From: Streptococcus devriesei DSM 19639
GTDB lineage: Bacteria; Bacillota; Bacilli; Lactobacillales; Streptococcaceae
Direction of reading: 5' to 3'
DNA: 64,000 nucleotides
Assembly: GCF_000423725.1 (NCBI RefSeq)
Contig: NZ_AUIN01000021.1
Location: 1-64,000 of the forward strand
The stretch's first letter is position 1. Each line of letters starts with the position of its first letter. Under the pieces are notes generated by a model. The model did no database searches. It had not been told where the DNA came from and worked only from the letters and a program-made list of their open reading frames with translations. The translations under genes and the position numbers were made by a program. This document shows, in pieces, positions 45,119-52,825 of this stretch.

Positions 45119-46012
45119 ATGATGAATAAATTTAAATATTTTTTTATCTTAATAATTTGTGGAATGCTATTAGTTGGCTGTGGAAAAGGAAAAAACGGAT
45201 CAGTAGAGAATAAAAGTTCAGATACAACAAGTGGTAAAACTATTTCTGCTGATGTCGTGCACAACTTTGAAACTTATGAGTCGCCAGAGGGTAAATTGGA
45301 CGATGAGGGAATCTACCGTTATAGTTTTTTGAAAAATGATGATTCTGTATATGATGCAATGTCATACCTAGATATTGACCAAATACTACCAGTTCATAAT
45401 CAAAAGAAGATAAACGTAACTCTTGGAACAAATTTTGTAATTGACTCTTATCATTTTAATCTGCCTAATACTGTTAGAAAAATTTGGGAAACTGTTGAGG
45501 GCGAAGAGATGGAAGGTAACGATGGAGCAATGACTGAAATAGATAATGGAAAGACAGCAACACCATTTGAGTCTATCTCAGCAAAAAATCGAAAAAACTC
45601 AACAACCTTCTTTCTTTCTGCAAATGTTATTAACACAAAAAGACGTAGTGCCCAGGCTGTTGATTCGGATATTAACATTCTTACTTTCCAATATAAAGGC
45701 AGTGTCAATAGTGCAATTAAGCCAAATGAAAATGCAGGAAATAGATTATCGTACGAAGGGATTAATTTAGGAATTACAAGAAATCAATTTTTAGATAATG
45801 TCAAAATTAAGAACCCTATATATAAAGATGAGTATTTCAGATATGACAGAGAGTATGATAAGAATGATACACGCTGCTTCATAAGTTACATATTAGATGG
45901 GCGTGAAGAAAATGACCGTCCTTCTTATGTAGAGTTCACTTTTGATAATGAAATTCTTACTCAAATTAATATACATTGTACAAATGAATACCTTGGCATT
46001 GAAGTTCAGTAA
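45119..46012 (+). CDS. Predicted lipoprotein
   Basis: A 297-residue secreted protein. A basic start, a hydrophobic segment (about residues 8-21) and lipobox LLVGC (Cys 22) followed by Gly/Lys indicate a lipoprotein signal peptide. The mature part has no recognised domain. It directly follows the stop of the zinc-ribbon gene (TAG then ATG), so the three genes are one translational unit. A strong terminator lies 19 bp after the stop. Function unknown. Confidence 0.7.
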   Translation: MMNKFKYFFILIICGMLLVGCGKGKNGSVENKSSDTTSGKTISADVVHNFETYESPEGKLDDEGIYRYSFLKNDDSVYDAMSYLDIDQILPVHNQKKINVTLGTNFVIDSYHFNLPNTVRKIWETVEGEEMEGNDGAMTEIDNGKTATPFESISAKNRKNSTTFFLSANVINTKRRSAQAVDSDINILTFQYKGSVNSAIKPNENAGNRLSYEGINLGITRNQFLDNVKIKNPIYKDEYFRYDREYDKNDTRCFISYILDGREENDRPSYVEFTFDNEILTQINIHCTNEYLGIEVQ

Positions 46013-46030
46013 TGATTATATGGTATAAAA

Positions 46031-46070
46031 TTAGAGAGGGTCTGGAGCAGTAGTTCCAGCCCCTCTCTAG
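46031..46070 (+). terminator. Terminator of the zinc-ribbon/lipoprotein unit
   Basis: TAGAGAGGG/CCCTCTCTA with an inner TCTGGA/TTCCAG stem. A long hairpin of about 40 bases with little T tail. Confidence 0.8.
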
Positions 46071-46130
46071 TGTATATGCTTTTTATTTCATAGGAAATGT
46101 GGTTACACAAAGACCGATTTTTTACTAACT

Positions 46131-47052
46131 ATGATCTACATATAAAATTCATACTATCATTCTTTCATGAGCTTATTTAACAATTCATAAATCAGCAAAA
46201 GATGGGCTAGTGTAGAAGAGCGCTTATATAAGGTGGTATGGGCTTCTATACTAGGATGCAAATTTTCAAATAATGGGCAACTACTGTAGAACATAAAAAA
46301 TTAAATCGAGTGCTACTATACGAGATCATAAAATTTCCCCATTTTGGTACTCTATATTGGCCCATTATTTAGTTATTGGTAATTAACTATAGTCGACCAT
46401 GAATTAAAGAAACGAGGCACACTACATAAGACCATTATTTGTTATTTTATGAGGCGCTATACTGTACCATGAATATCTCAATAATGGGTTACATATAAAG
46501 CCCATATTTTTGTTAAACATGGGCATCTATATTAGGATGTAAATTTTCAAATAATGGTCAACTATAGTGGAACATAAAAAGTTAAATCGTGTGCTTCTAT
46601 ACAAGACCATAAAATTCCTCATTTGGCTACTCTATACCGGCCCATTATTTAGTCATTGGTGGTTAGCTATAGTTGACCATGAATTAAAGGAACATGGCCC
46701 GCTATATTAGACCATCATTTATTATCTTTATGAGGTACTATACTGTACCACGAATATCTCAATAATGGATTACATATAAGGCTCATATTTTGTTAAACAT
46801 GGGCTTCTATATCACACCGTTGTTTTAAAAAACATGGCTCACTATAGTTATCTGTATTTTTAAATTTCATGGTCTACTATATAAGGCCATGAATGAAAGA
46901 AAAGTGGGCTAATATAGTAGGGTAATATAAGCGATAGCATGGACTTCTGTAGTGAAACATAATCATAATTTCAATGGGTCTCCATAGTAGACCACGAATA
47001 AGACCCATTATGGACATCTATACTATATACAGATATCCACATCACGCGCCAT
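46131..47052. repeat. Array of about 26 imperfect 22-bp palindromes, 35-bp period
   Basis: Palindromes with left arm like ATGGGCTACTA and right arm like TAGTAGACCAT begin at 46131, 46167, 46202, 46238, 46273, 46308, 46344, 46379, 46414, 46449, 46484, 46519, 46554, 46589, 46624, 46659, 46694, 46730, 46764, 46799, 46834, 46869, 46904, 46939, 46974 and 47010. Steps are 35 bp, rarely 34 or 36. The 13-bp spacers are AT-rich. The arms vary with either side often changed, so the family is degenerate. Extra units lie at 47094, 47130, 47223, 47259 and one at about 61482. A 35-bp period is not a multiple of three and stops occur in all frames, so it is not coding. Confidence 0.88.
46238..46800. repeat. 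281-bp higher-order tandem duplication within the array
   Basis: The segment from 46238 to 46518 is repeated from 46519 to about 46799 with some 85-90% identity by eye, spacers included. The step (281, then 280) equals eight 35-bp units. The palindrome array thus grew partly by block duplication. Confidence 0.85.
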
Positions 47053-47053
47053 A

Positions 47054-47088
47054 AGAAAAGAGAGAAAGCTACGCTTGTTATCTTTTAA
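47054..47088. repeat. Terminator-like hairpin, family member 1
   Basis: AAGAAAAGAGAGAAAGC-TAC-GCTTGTTATCTTTT. Purine-rich left arm, GC pairs at the tip, T-rich right arm. The same design recurs at 47163-47198, 47425-47457, 47577-47614, 47779-47810, 48050-48080 and 61443-61477. Confidence 0.7.
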
Positions 47089-47162
47089 TAATCATGGGCT
47101 TCTATACTGTACCGTGTTTTCTAACTGTTATGGGCTTTTATAGTGAGCCGTGATATAAAGGC

Positions 47163-47198
47163 GAAAGAAAAGCAAAAGGCAGTGCCATATTTCTTTTA
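47163..47198. repeat. Terminator-like hairpin, family member 2
   Basis: GAAAGAAAAGCAAAAGGCAG followed by TGCCATATTTCTTTT; GGC-AGT-GCC tip. Confidence 0.65.
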
Positions 47199-47424
47199 TA
47201 AGGGATAGCGTTTGCCTTATAAATGGGGTTCTATATAAAGGCATTCTTTAATATCATTATGGGCTTATTTAGTGTCTTTTTTATCTTTGTCCTTTCGGCC
47301 TATTTTCTTAGGTTATTGCGCGTGATTTATTGCTATTTTAAATTATTAACATGTGGATAATCCTTGATATTATACGCTTCGTGGGTGTTTTCCACATTGT
47401 GTTACTACCTTAATTGCGGGAAGA

Positions 47425-47457
47425 ATAGAGAGAAGGCTACGCCATTTTTCTATTACA
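47425..47457. repeat. Terminator-like hairpin, family member 3
   Basis: AATAGAGAGAAGGC-TAC-GCCATTTTTCTATT. The arms pair over about 14 positions with mismatches. Preceded by GCGGGAAG, as in member 4. Confidence 0.65.
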
Positions 47458-47576
47458 ATTCATGTTTTTATCTTTGTTCATATAATTTAACCCTTGATAT
47501 AAATGGGTTTATTAAAGCTTCAGGGGGGGATATCCTTCTTTTTCTTTCTCTCTTCTTAGCTCTATCCGAAGTGGCG

Positions 47577-47614
47577 GGAGAATAGAAAGGAAATAGCATT
47601 GTTTTTCTATTATT
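47577..47614. repeat. Terminator-like hairpin, family member 4
   Basis: GGAGAATAGAAAGGAAATAG then CATTGTTTTTCTATTATT; arms AATAGAAA and TTTCTATT-like. Confidence 0.5.
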
Positions 47615-47767
47615 TATTATTAGTTGAATGTTTCTAAACGTTGTTTTAATGCGGTTCTTTGTGTGGCGTACTGTGGATTCATCTTTGATTTTTCATTTCT
47701 TTTTCTTAGATTATTGGGTATGAGATTGAAATATCATTTTATTGGTTAATATTCAGTTAGATGACAG

Positions 47768-48200
47768 ATTGTTGTGAGAAAAGAGAGAAAGCTTCGCTAT
47801 TTTTCTTTTGTGTTACCGAATGCTTTACTAGCAAGGGTTTTAGTTTAAATCCGCAACTACATAAACGCAATACCACTTAGCGGAAAATTACTTAACAAAT
47901 CTGTTTGCGCAACTACATAAACGCAATACATAGTTGAGCAAATATTTACAAATTTCCTTCTGCTAACCCTTGTCTGAGAATATAGCCATGTATTTTTAGA
48001 TAATAGTATAAGAAGGGCATTATTATTTCATAAGTAGATTGTTTTGAAAACGAGAGAAAGCTTCGCTGTTTTTCTTTTATTTTATCAAATGCCTTGCTAT
48101 CAAGAGTTACAGTTATTTTCTGCTAGTTGGTAAACGCAATACCAACTTGCGCAAATTTTACTAATTTCTTTCTGCTAACGCATGACTGATGTGAAAAATA
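47768..48200. repeat. Imperfect 269-bp-offset duplication with hairpins
   Basis: AGATTGTT-n-GAGAGAAAGCTTCGCT-n-TTTTTCTTTT occurs at 47767-47810 and 48037-48080. Each copy continues with a TGC-TTGCTA(G/T)CAAG block, constant-loop hairpin(s), and then TTTC(C/T)TTCTGCTAAC. Copy A carries two loop hairpins, copy B one. Members 5 and 6 of the terminator-like hairpin family are part of it. Confidence 0.7.
47851..48155. repeat. Three hairpins with constant loop TAAACGCAATAC and changing stems
   Basis: At 47851-47883 the loop sits between CCG..CTA and TAG-CGG. At 47909-47940 it sits between GCGCAACTA and TAGTTGAGC. At 48125-48153 GTTGGT pairs with ACCAAC around AAACGCAAT. The loop core AAACGCAATAC is identical while stem sequences differ but still pair, which suggests selection for structure. 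Confidence 0.65.
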
Positions 48201-48290
48201 ATTTAGAAGAACTTATGTTGTAGAAACTCAACTTGTTATATTTATGGAAAATACCGTTATGCAGTTTTAGATGATAACATAAAAAACTAC

Positions 48291-48355
48291 TATTATTCCG
48301 CAAATCTCTAAATATTGTTCCGAAAACAGACCTATTATTCCGAAAATGCTATAAT
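48291..48355 (+). promoter_or_regulatory. fic promoter with three TATTATTCCGAAAA-type direct repeats
   Basis: TATTATTCCGCAAA (48291-48304), TATTGTTCCGAAAA (48313-48326) and TATTATTCCGAAAA (48333-48346) are spaced 22 and 20 bp apart, two helical turns. They precede and overlap the -35 zone of a TATAAT (48350-48355), 25 bp before the fic start. They look like operator sites, perhaps for the Fic protein's own DNA-binding N-terminus. Confidence 0.7.
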
Positions 48356-48380
48356 AGAAGTCAGAAAAGAGGTGGAATAG

Positions 48381-49274
48381 ATGTATATTACAGCAAAAGA
48401 AGCTGCTAAACGCTGGGGAATCTCTGATAGGCGCGTGCGTACTTTGTGTGCACAAGGGAAAGTTGAAGGAGCCTACCGTGATGGGAAAATTTGGAGAATC
48501 CCAGCGGATGCAGCACAGCCAAGTGACGGTCGTTATAAAAAGGCTTCTAGCTTACTATCAGTGATTGAAGAGAAGAAATCACTCTTAGCAACAAGGAGGC
48601 CCTTGACTAGTGGTGAGCTAGATCGACTAAATGAGGAATTTCTTGTAGAGTACACCTATAATTCTAATGCGATTGAAGGAAATACCTTGACTCTTCGGGA
48701 AACCGATATGGTGCTAAGAGGGTTAACCATTGATCAGAAACCTTTGAAGGATCATCTTGAAGCCATTGGTCACAAGGAAGCCTTTCAATTCGTTCAAACA
48801 CTGGTTTCAGAAAATCGTCCCTTAACGGAGCAAGTCATTAAAGATATTCATTACCTTGTTCTGTCAGATAAAAAAGAAGATAGAGGTGTTTATAGAAAAG
48901 TTCCTGTTAGAATCATGGGGGCTGCCAATGAACCAGCTCCGCCTTATATGATTCGTCCCAAGATGGAGCAGCTCTTGCAAGATTATCAAAAGGATACAAG
49001 CTCAATCATTACTAAGCTAGCTAAATTTCATATTGATTTTGAAAGTATCCACCCCTTTATTGATGGAAACGGCCGAACAGGCCGGCTTTTGGTTAATCTT
49101 GAGTTGATGAAAGCAGGATTTCCGCCGATTGATATTAAATTTACAGATCGTGTATCCTATTATAAAGCTTTTGATGACTTTCATGCTAAAGGCCAAGTGT
49201 CTAGCATGGAAGATTTGTTTGCTAAGTATGTCAATGAACGTCTGGATGAGTATCTAGCAATTTTGGCAGAGTAA
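48381..49274 (+). CDS. Fic-domain AMPylator with N-terminal helix-turn-helix
   Basis: A 297-residue Fic protein. An N-terminal MerR-like helix-turn-helix (MYITAKEAAKRWGISDRRVR, residues 1-20, to about 45) precedes the Fic fold. The inhibitory motif SNAIEGN is at 95-101, before the core, making it a class with built-in alpha-inh. The catalytic motif HPFIDGNGRTGR is intact (224-235), so it should transfer AMP, or another NMP, to a protein hydroxyl. AGAGGTGG precedes the start. It is monocistronic next to operator-like repeats, suggesting autoregulation. Confidence 0.9.
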   Translation: MYITAKEAAKRWGISDRRVRTLCAQGKVEGAYRDGKIWRIPADAAQPSDGRYKKASSLLSVIEEKKSLLATRRPLTSGELDRLNEEFLVEYTYNSNAIEGNTLTLRETDMVLRGLTIDQKPLKDHLEAIGHKEAFQFVQTLVSENRPLTEQVIKDIHYLVLSDKKEDRGVYRKVPVRIMGAANEPAPPYMIRPKMEQLLQDYQKDTSSIITKLAKFHIDFESIHPFIDGNGRTGRLLVNLELMKAGFPPIDIKFTDRVSYYKAFDDFHAKGQVSSMEDLFAKYVNERLDEYLAILAE

Positions 49275-49564
49275 AAGAGAGAAAAATAATGAGGTATATT
49301 ATGTCCATTTTAGTTGCTAACAGTTACATGAGTTGAACTGGCATGATTTTATCAAAGGCAGAGTAGTATGACAAGCTGACGGAGGATGTGCAAGAAAGTG
49401 TAAGTCTGGTTCAAAAAAAGTACGTTCTTTATTGATTAGAAGAGAGAAATCAACTAACCTATTATATTTTATGAGTATCTTAAGGATTAATGGTTAATTT
49501 GGTATAACAAAGAAAGTGGAGATTGGCTATCTATAGCTAAAAACAAGTAATGGAAAGGACAATG

Positions 49565-50341
49565 ATGGTAGAATTTTTTAATGGAAAAATTGTTTATCTT
49601 GACGAACAAGCTGTTTTTGACTATTTAGAATTACATCAAGAGGGCGAACAGTCTGATATTATAAAGAAAGTTTCAAAGACTGTGATTGGGGCAGATACTG
49701 AGGGAAAAGTTGGTATGAATTTTTTATCTAGACTTAAAGTAGGTTTTTCTGGGAATGCTTCATATCAGCGTAGTGGTGTTGTAGAATCACAAATAACTTC
49801 TACATTATTAAGTAACTTTAAGAAGATTGTGACTGAAAAGGTAAGTAAAGAAAATGAGACAAATGAGCCAGAAATTGTAATTTTAGAAAATATCAAGATG
49901 TCAATTGAAAAAGACTCTCCGGCATTTTATCGGAATATTACCCCAGTTCTTGATATGATAAAAGATATTGACCAAGTACGTAGTATAACAATAGATGATA
50001 AAAACAATTTTAAGGGATTTGAAATTAAAAATTTTGAAAGAACTTTAGATAGATTGTCTGGTTATTACGAGATCAAAGGTATTGATTCAAATGATAAGGA
50101 AATGATTATAAGATTCAATATATCAGGTTTGCGTAATAATTATACTTTGAGTGATTTAACCAAGATGGATGTCAAACTTTATGGAATTAAGGTTGGAGAA
50201 GTGGATTCAATTGATTTAAGTTTTAATACGATGATAGATAGATTATCAAATCAGGGACAATCGCAACTAGGAGTTGATTTTGATGAAGAACAAGATAATG
50301 AGAAAATTCCGATATATGATGTTCTAGTGGCAGGGGTGTAA
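49565..50341 (+). CDS. DUF6414-like protein partnered with an AAA+ ATPase
   Basis: A 258-residue soluble protein starting MVEFFNGKIVYLDEQAVFDYL. The opening IVYLDEQAVFDYLE and the later repetitive beta-rich region are reminiscent of the DUF6414 family. No catalytic residues are recognised. AAAGGA lies upstream and ATG 49565 gives the best spacing; ATG 49550 and 49562 are alternatives. The stop overlaps the next start (TAATG), so the two proteins are translationally coupled and probably act together. Confidence 0.6.
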   Translation: MVEFFNGKIVYLDEQAVFDYLELHQEGEQSDIIKKVSKTVIGADTEGKVGMNFLSRLKVGFSGNASYQRSGVVESQITSTLLSNFKKIVTEKVSKENETNEPEIVILENIKMSIEKDSPAFYRNITPVLDMIKDIDQVRSITIDDKNNFKGFEIKNFERTLDRLSGYYEIKGIDSNDKEMIIRFNISGLRNNYTLSDLTKMDVKLYGIKVGEVDSIDLSFNTMIDRLSNQGQSQLGVDFDEEQDNEKIPIYDVLVAGV

Positions 50342-51459
50342 TGGGAACATTTAATATTTTTTTTGAGCCAGTTCAAAAGTTTAATGAACGAGTTACTAAA
50401 TTAGATAACCATGTTTCGTTTAATGAAGTACTTATAAATTGGCCAAATGGAGCTGGGATTCAGGACATAGCAGAACCTCTTAAGGAAAAAGATATTTGTA
50501 TTTTCAGAATGGACTCATATTCATTATCAACAAGTTTAGTTTTTGAGAATATTGATTTATTAGTAAAAATTTTTGAAACTGCTAATATTTTAGAAGTCTA
50601 CCTTCATAATCCTCCAAAAAAGTTTTTCCACTTAATTAGACAACGAATTTCCTCGGAAAGTATATTTGTTGAGCAAAGTTCTTTTGAAAAGGTTAACGAA
50701 AAGCAACTCCAAGATGTAACACAAGACTTAAATGAACATATAATTGGTCAAGGAAAAGCTAAGCAAAGTTTATTGAGAAAACTGGTTGCTCAGCTAATAC
50801 GTCCGAGTGCAAAACCATTAGTCCTAATGTTTTACGGTGAACCAGGAATCGGAAAAACTGAAACAGCAAAACAACTATCAACTACACTATATGGAAATGA
50901 CAATATTATCAGAGAACAAATGTCGATGGTTGGTGGTGAATCAAGTGTAAAATATTTTAAATCAACAAACCATAGCGAAGACTCATTTTCTAAAACATTA
51001 CTAAACAGAGAATCTAATGTTATTTTGCTTGATGAGTTCGCTTTAGCTCCTGCATTTTTTCATAGCACCTTCTTTCAAATGTTTGATGAAGGTATCTATG
51101 AAGACCAAAATTATAAAGTAGATTTAAGTAACTCAATTATTATTTGCACATCTAATTTTAAAAGTCGGTCAGAAATGGAGAAAAATGTTGATGTAGCATT
51201 ATTAAGTCGATTCGATGGTTTTATCAAATTTTTTCCTTTATCTTTTGACGAGAAAAGACAAATTTCAAAGATAGTATATTCAAAAATTATTAACTCAGAA
51301 TCTATAACTAAGGAATATGAGGAATATTTAGATGAAGTTGAGATTCTAGAAAGCGTTGAATCTAAATTAAATTTTCTTCCTAATGTTAGAGCGATAAGAA
51401 AGTATGTTGAGGACGTAATTTCTGATAAATTATTAGAAATAATATTAAACTCTAAATAA
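50341..51459 (+). CDS. AAA+ ATPase (Clp-like AAA_2 domain)
   Basis: A 372-residue protein. The N-terminal 120 residues are a unique adaptor-like domain. Then DLNEHIIGQGKAKQSLLRKL (about 130-149), Walker A GEPGIGKT (166-173), Walker B VILLDEF (227-233), and sensor/arginine-finger regions around SNSIIICTSNF and LLSRFDGFIKF. The pattern is that of the second AAA module of ClpA/B-type unfoldases, without a ClpP-binding or M-domain. Coupled to the DUF6414-like gene. A defence or remodelling role is possible, but unproven. Confidence 0.8.
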   Translation: MGTFNIFFEPVQKFNERVTKLDNHVSFNEVLINWPNGAGIQDIAEPLKEKDICIFRMDSYSLSTSLVFENIDLLVKIFETANILEVYLHNPPKKFFHLIRQRISSESIFVEQSSFEKVNEKQLQDVTQDLNEHIIGQGKAKQSLLRKLVAQLIRPSAKPLVLMFYGEPGIGKTETAKQLSTTLYGNDNIIREQMSMVGGESSVKYFKSTNHSEDSFSKTLLNRESNVILLDEFALAPAFFHSTFFQMFDEGIYEDQNYKVDLSNSIIICTSNFKSRSEMEKNVDVALLSRFDGFIKFFPLSFDEKRQISKIVYSKIINSESITKEYEEYLDEVEILESVESKLNFLPNVRAIRKYVEDVISDKLLEIILNSK

Positions 51460-51741
51460 TTGAATGCTATGATTAAAGAAAATCTTATTGCAGATAGATT
51501 ATTGAGCATAGTTGCTTATATTTATTAAGCAAGCTAGTGGATCCGTTGTACATCTTACTTTTTGGTTAGTGTTAGTATAATGATTAACTGTTTATGTAGA
51601 AACAATAATGCTATAAAAGAAAATAGAATAAGGTTGAAAATAGGACAAAACAATGGACTTATTTAGGATAGTTGAGTCATACTATGAAATTTCTATAGTG
51701 TCTAACACATCTACTTCAAATAATCCAGATGGAAATCTGAA

Positions 51742-51782
51742 AATCAAAAAACGCTACACATATAGTGAAGCGTTTTTTGATT
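51742..51782. terminator. Bidirectional terminator
   Basis: AATCAAAAAACGCT and AGCGTTTTTTGATT are perfect 14-bp inverted arms. Confidence 0.88.
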
Positions 51783-51876
51783 GCAAGAAAAATACTGACT
51801 TTGGCTATTTTTGCTCTTATTAAATAGCAGCATAGCAGCGACTTAGTTCACTATCTGGTTGGTTTTACCAAACTAA

Positions 51877-51913
51877 AAGGATTGAAACCTGTGTAATACA
51901 GAATTCAATCCTT
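51877..51913. terminator. Hairpin, possible terminator
   Basis: AAGGATTGAA and TTCAATCCTT flank ACCTGTGTAATACAGA-type loop with a small CTGTG/CACAG-like inner stem. No T tail. Confidence 0.45.
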
Positions 51914-52110
51914 GGCATAAATTTATAATCAAACTTTTAGAGTCCGTACATTATTTTCTGGTGGGGAATTTGGTGGGAAACCAAATCAATTTAGTTCTAT
52001 TTTCACATTTTATAACATTTAGAAATGCTGTTAAACCAACCATTTCATTTCAAATTAGTTTAGTCATTTATTCCCACTCAATTTAATAGCTTTTAGTTCG
52101 ATTTAGTAAA

Positions 52111-52640
52111 TTAAGAAGGTTTTAAATCAATATTTCTGACGATTACAAGACTTAAAGAAACGTGGAATCCTGTAATTATGTTACTGCTAGTTCGAATTTG
52201 TATGTCCCTGTGCCCTTCTCCATCAATATGAGGGTCATACTTTGTTTCTATTTGTTCAAATTTCAAATGTTCTAGTGAAATACTATTGCCTGATGAATCT
52301 GTTTCTAAATTCATTGTATATGGAAATGATTCCATTCATTGGTCTGTTTACGAGAGAGTTTGAGATGATAGCTAGATTTAATCCCATACTTTCCATCTTT
52401 AATTCTCATGATATAGCCCTATTGCTTTTCTTGGTAATGATCCATGAGATTATAACTTTCATAGCCTCTATCCATAACGAGTAAAGCTGTTTCAAAAGGG
52501 AGAGGCCTGCAACATTTGAATGATACCAGCCTGTTCATTAGCTTGTCGTTTATATTGAGAGCACACATCAATATAAATCTTTCTATGGAGGTCAAATTTT
52601 TCTTTTGCTTCATCAAGAGTTAAAGTAGAGAATAAATCCG
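52111..52640 (-). pseudogene. Decayed DDE transposase (IS4-like)
   Basis: Minus-strand pieces in shifting frames read TLDEAKEKFDLHRKIYIDVC, then after a frameshift ETALLVMDRGYESYNLMDHY, a stop, GYIMRIKDGKYGIKSS, another stop and further C-terminal scraps. MDRGYESYN is the usual block around the second catalytic Asp of IS4-type transposases. Several stops and shifts make it dead. It lies directly left of the NRPS cluster. Confidence 0.75.
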
Positions 52641-52825
52641 CAAGGATATAAAATGAAATATATGGTTGTGCAGAAGATTAGTTTGTAATAAATCGGAAGG
52701 GCATGTTGCCACCTTATACAGATTAAAATATCCCGTTTGCTTAGCAGACCAGTATGGAGTAGCTTAGGAAATCTTATGAAAAAATAGTAAAACAATTTAT
52801 TGTGTTAATCACAAGCACTTAGTAA

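Larger units (their letters stand above)
46013..48380. other. 2.4-kb non-coding region packed with structured repeats
   Basis: No reading frame here looks like a gene. In order it holds a terminator (46031), a 35-bp-period palindrome array (46131-47052, stragglers to 47280), at least six terminator-like hairpins (47054-48080), hairpins with a constant loop (47851-48150) and the fic promoter with three direct repeats (48291-48346). The open frame at 47364-47585 crosses hairpins and is not convincing. Confidence 0.75.
51460..52110. other. Gene-free stretch after the AAA+ gene
   Basis: It holds a strong symmetrical terminator (51742-51782) and an inverted repeat AAGGATTGAA/TTCAATCCTT (51877-51913). 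The rest is AT-rich, without a supported gene. Confidence 0.5.

Noticed and set aside
46131-47052. CRISPR array
   Set aside because: The repeated units are degenerate palindromes and the 13-bp spacers are short and shared between duplicated blocks. No cas genes are present. A CRISPR needs near-identical repeats with unique spacers.
46131-47052. Type III toxin-antitoxin RNA repeats (ToxI-like, about 35-nt units)
   Set aside because: The period is similar, but ToxI repeats are near-identical and few, and sit directly before a toxin gene with a terminator between. Here there are about 26 diverged units, and the next gene (fic) is over 1 kb away.
47364-47585. Open frame of 73 codons
   Set aside because: It crosses a terminator-like hairpin, has low-complexity composition and no ribosome binding site.
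52242-52484. 80-codon plus-strand frame
   Set aside because: It is the shadow of the decayed transposase, which reads sensibly on the minus strand.
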